Source: Melampsora larici-populina 98AG31 (taxonomy: Eukaryota; Basidiomycota; Pucciniomycetes; Pucciniales; Melampsoraceae). Taken from it: DNA of 64,000 bases. The notes below the pieces were generated by a model, which was not told where the DNA came from, did not search any database, and saw nothing but the letters and a program-made list of their open reading frames with translations. The DNA lies in contig NW_006768765.1 of assembly GCF_000204055.1 (NCBI RefSeq), forward strand, positions 443,478-507,477. The letters run 5' to 3'. Positions 58,460 through 64,000 of the stretch are shown here, piece by piece (the stretch's first letter is position 1; every line of letters begins with the position of its first letter). A program made the position numbers and the translations under genes.

Positions 58460-59700
58460 TTCTTGCAGTCCGTCGCCATGAAAAGTGGACAAATGTCGTG
58501 GCTCAAAAACCGCGGGACATTTACCTTTGTTGACACTGAGGGCCACACCATACCCAAGCCACTTGAAACTCTTGGTTTTGTTGCTCCTGTGAACACCCTT
58601 CAGGCCGACCACATTTATTCAATCTCTGGCCCTTTTGGTCAGGACAGTGTCACTGGCCGAGTTTCCATTAAACACACTGCCCTCAATCACATCGACGTTA
58701 CTGACTCAAATATTTCCAATGTCGCACTTGCCGGTCGAGCAACTCTCACTGGGGTTGCCAAAGTGGTATCTTTCTACCTCAAAGACGGTCCACCTAATGG
58801 GCCTGATTAGGACATGGTTTTCACAGCCAGTCATGAATATTATGATCCCCTCGTTCGTGCTTCATTCCACTACAAAACGTTACACGTACTGACACCTTGA
58901 GTCAGGTCCAGAATCGCCTTACGTTTAATGTTGTCTATTAGGGCGGTTCAAGAAGGGCTTTTACAGCTTTTTTTAAAATTTTACATTTGGTTTGGGACCC
59001 TTAAATTTTAAGTAAAATTTAAAGGTCGTGAACCACCTCTAAAGGTGGTTCACGGTTTTGCGATCTCATAAACTGTCTTAAAATTCATGAAGTGTTTCAA
59101 ACCGACAGGCACATTTTGAGCAAAAAAACCACTTCATTGTTTGTATTTTTTTTGTTCGTTCCTGGATTGTCACCGTTGTTTTTCCAAAAAAAAACATTGT
59201 TTTTTTCTCAACGCCTTGGACCAAGGTCTTTCGATATCTTGATGATGAAAAACAAAAGAAAAATAATAATAATAAAGATGTTGATCTAAGAAAAAAATTG
59301 CCATGGTGGTTTGGCAAACGTTGTACCTAACATTCTTCAGCACTTAAAACTTAAATTTACGGTGTTCGAGACTTTGCAAAACAAGATTTTAAGGAGTGGG
59401 CATCCTTAAAATACTGGATCACCACTCTGCGTGCAGGGCGTTCGCACTTCTCTTCTTGAACTGCCCTATTGCTTTGGACATGCGACTCCCCTTGACCGAT
59501 TCTGGCCCCATATCACCGCTGGATCCGCCATTTGCGTTCATGGCAACATCATCAACAAAGATATAGAAACACTTCAATTTGATGTAATGGTGCGTTACTC
59601 CGCTCCATGATGCCCCATATTTATAGTATTGACCCCATCTGCAGGTCTCTCAGTTTACGTTCCTCAGCAACATCTTTGCCACACTCTGATGCATTGCTGC
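58460..59700 (+). pseudogene. Unrecognised beta-rich protein gene split by a MITE
   Basis: The left part (to 58940) reads VAMKSGQMSWLKNRGTFTFV, LGFVAPVNTLQADHIYSISG, VALAGRATLTGVAKVVSF and, after a stop at 58808-58810, DMVFTASHEYYDPLVRASF; the frame then shifts into SQVQNRLTFNVVY. Removing the element 58941-59466 restores NVVYYCFGHATPLDRFW, and the frame continues through AICVHGNIINKDIETLQFDV. Alternating short hydrophobic strands suggest an OB-fold-like beta protein; this is inference and I do not recognise the family. A related piece may lie upstream at 58100-58370. It has at least one stop and one frameshift besides the insertion. Confidence 0.5.
58941..59466. mobile_element. 526-bp TA-flanked non-autonomous element
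   Basis: The ends GGGCGGTTCAAGAAG and CTTCTTGAACTGCCC are inverted and flanked by TA (58939-58940 and 59467-59468), as in Tc1/mariner insertions. The interior holds the perfect palindrome GTGAACCACCT-CTAA-AGGTGGTTCAC near 59030. It carries no transposase. The host reading frame is restored exactly on removal of the element and one TA. Confidence 0.8.
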
Positions 59701-59945
59701 GGTTTTGACATCCACATATAACTCATGGGTATACTTTTTTTCCCGTGGCACCATCTCTGCTTCATCTTTGATTGTTCATAGTGTTATGCTTCTATTATTC
59801 TTCATCTTCTTTGTCAATCACGTAACTTCCAAACCACATCTCTCTTACTTTGTCTCTCAGCCACAGTCTAATATTCAGAAGATGTAAATGTCAAATGTAA
59901 TGTTACCCCAAACACGTCATCATGCCAAATCATGCCTATGAGCAA

Positions 59946-60130
59946 CACCTGAAGCGACCCGCCGCAAAAAGCGGCGGCGGGGCGGGGACGGGGCGGGTCG
60001 CCCCGTCGCCGCTACAAAATTTTTTGTGCAGCGGGTTCAATCGTCCCGCCACCGCCGCCCCCAGAAAATTTAACATGTGGCGGGACGCGGAATTGGCGAG
60101 GCGGGTCAAAATGACGCCCCGCAGCCGGCC
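59946..60130. repeat. GC-rich palindromic block, possible hAT left end
   Basis: GCGACCCGCCGC pairs with GGCGGGTCGC across a GGCGGGGCGGGGACG core. A second CCCGCC/GGCGGG set extends to about 60130. The style resembles the GC-rich ends of the hAT-like element at 17674. It lies 0.6-0.8 kb before the hAT transposase ATG, so it may be that element's left end. Bases 60131-60743 hold no gene, and a target duplication was not found. Confidence 0.4.
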
Positions 60131-60743
60131 GTCAGAGCGGTATGTAGCGGGTGTAAACTATATCTGTATATATCCCATTCATTCCCTTTCCACAGCCAAG
60201 CAATACGTAAACACCAATCGTCCGACCGACTTCACCTCCGATTCCATCAAGAAATCACCCTCAATACGTCCAACCAACTTCCACTAACCCCCACATTTAA
60301 ATAACCACGCTTTTGAAGTCTGATTAGGGAACTCATAATTCCTTAACTAGCCAAATCTTATCATATCAACAATACGAAGACATCATCGGAGATGAACGGG
60401 TAGTATATTGATGTTTATTATTTGTATTTATTTATTTCATTCATCCTCTCTGGTATTGAAGGTGTATACTGATGATTCTAGCTTGATTTGTTTTGAGTTT
60501 GCCCTTCGAACGTGTTTAGATCAAGATTGATGACGACATATCATTATGGACTTTATGTGCTCAGGTGTCTATATAAGGTGAGTCGATCTTGATCTTTTGC
60601 TTGTTCCCCAGTTGAACTTGCTTCACAAATATTGCTCTCAGCAGATAATCATAAACTTACAATCATCTCACATTCATCTTACCATTTTATTTGAATTCTC
60701 TACAATCAAATCTCTTTTTTGATTCATCAATAGTTTAGATACC

Positions 60744-62088
60744 ATGTCTCCTCCCGACTCTACCCTTGCACCTCCTGCATCTGCTACTAGTACTCGTCAT
60801 CTTCGTCCAAGAAGTCCTACTGGTCCTAGTGCTAGGCCAGGCTTCGTGATCCAGTCTCCTGATTCACGAGTTTCACTTCGCCAACCTTCGAGTGATTTAG
60901 CCGAGTTCGATCTTGATCAAAATCCTAGTAGTCCTCCCTTTAATCCAGAAGAGCACACTGATATTGCTGAAGGATCTGTTTCCTCTGCTGATGACGAAGC
61001 TGTTTCTGTTGTGGAAGTCACCAGCGCCACCGACTTCCTGGCGTCCATGCGACGCAACAAGAAGAAGAAGGCTCAACGAGCAAAGGCCAAGGAAGTGGCC
61101 AAGGCCAAGTCACCTCGTCGGGGTGGAAAGGGTCGTCCAAGAGGCTCTGGCGCCTCAGTCAATTTGCCTCGAGCACCAGCGAAGAAACGCAAGAAAGCTG
61201 TTGCTCCGGTTCTTGTAAGCTCAAAGATGAATTCAGATTGTGATTGATTGAACATGATTCAACTGATCCTTTTTTACCCTTTCACTTCTCATATCGTCTT
61301 TTTACCCTTTCACTTCTCATATCGTCTTTTTACCCTTTCACTTCTCATATCGTCTTTTTTCTTTCTTTTATGTTTATTTTTTCTTTGAAGACCGGTGTCC
61401 CAGACTGCATTGATGTAGACCAAGAATCTTCTGATATAGAGATTGTTGACAGTGCAGGAGTTCGCCGTGCTCAACTTGGACGTGTTTCGAAGCTTTTGGA
61501 GTATTTCTATCCTCCAACCCATGTCAAAGGCAAGGTAAGAGTTCTTTTAACATTATTAATCTTTCTTTTCTTTATTAAATTTCTCTCATAATGATTTCTT
61601 TTGTTTTGTTTCTATCTTTGATTGTTTCAGACAGGCGATGATCCTCGATTTTTCAAGTGTCGTTGGTGCATGGGCCGGTTCACACGTGGTCTTCGCACGC
61701 ACTACAACCTTTTCGCCCATCGGGATGGCGCCAAGGGACGAGCAGCCTGTCCTCAAAGATCCGACGCAATCCAGTCTGGCTGTATCCTACCTCGCACCTG
61801 GGCTCAAGAACAAGCTGACATGTTGGTGGTGTCGAACGAAGCCAATGGCCAACCCACTCTTGACTCTTTTCTATCTCAAGCAACCTTCAGTGTTGATCTT
61901 TGCAACACGGTTCTAGTCATCTGGATCTTGAAGCACGCTCTCCCATTCAACCGTTTCTATGACATGCCCCTGCGTGCAGCTTTCAAGCTGGCCAACCGAC
62001 GGGCCGAATTAAGAACCCCAACCTGGGCTGCTGGTGTGGCGAAGGACTTGTATCATAGCTTGAGTTCAGCAGCCATCTCAATGGTACG
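60744..62088 (+). pseudogene. hAT transposase, 5' part, truncated
   Basis: Exons 60744-61214, 61391-61534 and 61631-~62088 join in frame. Residues 1-110 are Ser/Pro/acidic and low complexity, followed by a Lys-rich stretch and an AT-hook-like core (KGRPRGSG). Exon 3 begins with a BED-type zinc finger: CRWC, then GLRTHYNLFAH. The hAT N-terminal block follows (LCNTVLVIWILKHALPFNRF, YDMPLRAAFKLANRRAELRT, VAKDLYHSLSSAAISMV). The frame then runs into a retrotransposon LTR, so the catalytic DDE core and dimerisation domain are absent from this window. A tandem 29-base repeat (TTTTTACCCTTTCACTTCTCATATCGTC) lies in intron 1. Confidence 0.8.
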
Positions 62089-62138
62089 TGTAAGTGAGAG
62101 AATCAATATGAAACTCGAGACTCCTGATAAAGGAAGTC

Positions 62139-62500
62139 TTATAACACCAGAAATCGGGTGTGAGTCTATAGGCTCTGAACACCAAAGACAAGAACAGTAA
62201 CACACCTTATAACACCAGAAATCGGGTGTGAGTCTATAGGCTCTGAACACCAAAGACAAGAACAGTAACACACCTTATAACACCAGAAATCGGGTGTGAG
62301 TCTATAGGCTCTGAACACCAAAGACAAGAACAGTAACACACCTAAATAGGTGAGAAGAAATAAAACAAGAGGTACGCCAGTTTTCCTCAGTGAACTGATC
62401 ATATTGAATTTCATATACTAAACTATCTAACCTTATAACACCAGAAATCGGGTGTGAGTCTATAGGCTCTGAACACCAAAGACAAGAACAGTAACACACC
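62139..62500. repeat. 68-bp tandem repeat inside the Copia LTR
   Basis: Three perfect or near-perfect 68-bp units at 62139, 62207 and 62275, and a fourth at 62433 after a 90-base spacer. After units three and four the same sequence follows (TAAATAGGTGAGAAGAAATA), so unit plus flank was duplicated. Each unit contains CACCAGAAATCGGGTGTGAG. Confidence 0.95.
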
Positions 62501-62956
62501 TAAATAGGTGAGAAGAAATAAAACAAGAGGTCTAACAACATAATGATAATAGAGATGAGGTCAACAACATTGATTTAGATTTGAGTATGATGTAATAAGA
62601 AAGGACTCACACGCCAGTTTTCCTCAGTGAACTGATGAGGAAAACTCGGCGTGGCTTGTGGCGTTAGTTTCTATTTATATGTGATACTATGATGATAATT
62701 AAAGTTAGGTTTAATTTTAGGTCATGTACTGTATTAATTGAGTTGTACCGTGTTGATTGAACTGTACCGTGTTGGTTGTCGTGTTTGAAATGATACCTGT
62801 ATTCTTACACACCCCCTCAAGCACGACAAGCAAAAATAAGAGAAACAGAAAGAAATAGAAGAAAGAATTAAATGATAAGAAAGAAATAGAGAAACAGAGA
62901 AGAAAATAAAAAAATTGTTTTTTTGGTAGAATATATAAAGAAAATATTGAATGAGG

Positions 62957-63057
62957 CTACACAGTTGAATCCCTATGATGAAGTCCAATTGCTTTTCGTA
63001 AAAATTGAAATGGCGCTTTTCCCAATGGTTTTGTGAGGACATCAGCTATCATTTTGT
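62957..63057 (-). pseudogene. Copia RNase H C-terminus
   Basis: The minus strand reads KMIADVLTKPLGKAPFQFLR, then KAIGLHHRDSTV-stop (stop 62957-62959). ADVLTKPL is the hallmark C-terminal motif of Copia RNase H. The upstream part of pol is cut off where a KDZ-like end begins. Confidence 0.85.
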
Positions 63058-64000
63058 CACCTGTAGCGTACAGACCCCTCGGTGGAATACCGAAGAAAAA
63101 AAACAAAAAGCAAATGGTATGCTACCGTAGCAGAATCGCCAGACCTCCCAGACCTCCCAGACCTCCCATTTCGGCCCCGTCTGACTTGTGAATCTCAAAG
63201 TCTCACCCAGACTCGTCTTCCTCCGCCTACAGACTCGTCTGCCTCTGCTTACAGACTGGTCTGTGTACTCCGTGTGCCTGCAGATAAATTCAGACCAGTC
63301 TGCACTCCACTCGTCCAAACTGTGCAGACCAGTCTGGACCTACGCACTCCACCCAGACTGGTCTGCATCCGCACTCCAGTCGATCTGAGTCCAGACTAGT
63401 CTGACCTCAACTCACACTCCAGTCGATCTGAGTCCAGACTAGTCTGACCTTGACTCACCCTCGTCTGTTTTGTCTGCTCTCAGCGCACAGATCACGCTGA
63501 GTCATGCGAACATATCTGCTCAGCCACAAAAGTCTCAAAACAACCTGTGGCAACATCCTTTAGTTCTCGCTCTAAGGATTCCATCATTTGGTGGTCTTTA
63601 TCACACCATTTTTTATACCCCATCGCTCACAGTGAGTTATGGTATTTTGAACATATATATGTATATATAAAGGTGAAGGAGGGGAGCTAGTGTAAAGTTG
63701 AATAGAGAAGAAATGTGCGCCTTTTGAAGGAGAAATAAAGACTGAAATTCTGAGTCAACTGGGAGAAGCCTTCTATGTCCGTGTGCGTGGTGTATGGCAA
63801 AGTGTGAGTGAAAAATGGTATTTTGAAGCTTTGAGCGTGGATAAGAGTGTGATGAAGGTGAGGTAGGGTAAAGTCGGATAGAGATGAAATGTGCGCCTTT
63901 TATAGGACAATCTATGACTACAAATATGGGCTCATGGGCACACTTCTTCCATTATCATGTGTGTGTTTTATGGCAGGGCGGGAGCCAGAGGTGATATTTT
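63058..64000. mobile_element. Probable left end of a third KDZ-like transposon
   Basis: CACCTGTAGCG at 63058 matches the outer KDZ terminus CACCTGTGGCG at 10 of 11 bases. CAGA-N4-TCTG palindromes follow at 63230, 63252, 63291, 63325, 63354, 63392 and 63435, at the same distance from the end as in the other two elements. The expected 8-bp target copy to the left would be CATTTTGT (63050-63057). A short CAGACCTCC tandem lies near 63138-63165. From 63470 to 64000 a ~210-base stretch is duplicated: TTGAATAGAG..AAATGTGCGCCTTTT near 63690 and again near 63876. The element continues beyond the window. Confidence 0.6.

Larger units (their letters stand above)
62089..63057 (-). mobile_element. 3' end of a Copia element on the minus strand
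   Basis: The LTR spans about 62089-62811: TGTAAG at the low end, CTTACA at the high end. It is preceded on the minus strand by the polypurine tract CTTGAGGGGG (62821-62812). Upstream lies the end of pol. The LTR interrupts the hAT gene within exon 3. The other LTR is outside the window or lost. Confidence 0.75.

Noticed and set aside
62053..62499. Overlapping minus-strand frames with repeated CVTVLVFGVQSL
   Set aside because: They are translations of the 68-bp LTR repeat and show no independent coding evidence.
62139..62500. CRISPR-like repeat array
   Set aside because: The units abut directly without unique spacers and lie in a retrotransposon LTR of a eukaryote.
63082..63399. 105-codon frame rich in Pro/Thr/Arg near the window end
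   Set aside because: It overlaps the palindromic subterminal repeats of the third KDZ-like end; its repeats are DNA-level.

Overview
The window reads as nuclear DNA of a basidiomycete, most probably a rust fungus (Pucciniales). It is AT-rich, its genes carry many short GT-AG introns, and it is dominated by DNA transposons. It combines KDZ-superfamily transposons (with the CxC cysteine cluster) and a Tet-like 2OG-Fe(II) oxygenase gene, a pairing known from basidiomycetes. The genus cannot be fixed from the sequence alone.

Layout. 1-2.8 kb: low-complexity repeats and a coding remnant. 2.9-15.3 kb: gene-rich, with a very-long-chain 3-ketoacyl-CoA reductase (+), a WW-domain protein (+), an F-box/LRR-like protein (-), a 3'-truncated Copia element and a UDP-glucose 4-epimerase (-). 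15.3-27.3 kb: gene-poor, with two small hAT-like non-autonomous elements that have exact 8-bp target duplications, a Helitron-like end and decayed coding pieces. 27.4-50.7 kb: four nested transposons. 51-56.4 kb: a mitochondrial MCUR1/Fmp32-type gene and hairpin repeats. 56.8-59.7 kb: a decayed Tet-like gene and an unrecognised beta-rich gene split by a TA-flanked element. 59.9-64 kb: the 5' part of a hAT transposase gene, cut by a minus-strand Copia element, which is itself cut by what looks like the end of a third KDZ element.

The centrepiece is the nest. A Mutator-like TIR element (9-bp duplication TTCAGGTGG) was hit 6 bp inside its left end by a KDZ transposon (27384-50110, 8-bp duplication GGTTAGCT). 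A second KDZ transposon (35246-47318, 8-bp duplication TCAAGGAT) then landed, in inverted orientation, inside an exon of the first one's second gene. A ~1-kb Harbinger-like element sits in the right TIR of that second KDZ element. Both KDZ elements share one plan: TIRs starting CACCTGTG, subterminal CAGANNNNTCTG palindromes about 20 bp apart, a multi-exon KDZ transposase gene, a divergently transcribed gene for a conserved protein I do not recognise (SAP-like N-terminal region, acidic Ser/Glu-rich tail), and a 168-bp tandem repeat between the two genes. The coding state differs: the inner accessory gene is intact (573 codons over six exons) while the inner transposase carries in-frame TGA codons. 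The outer transposase and accessory genes would each be open if one poly-A run were one base longer.
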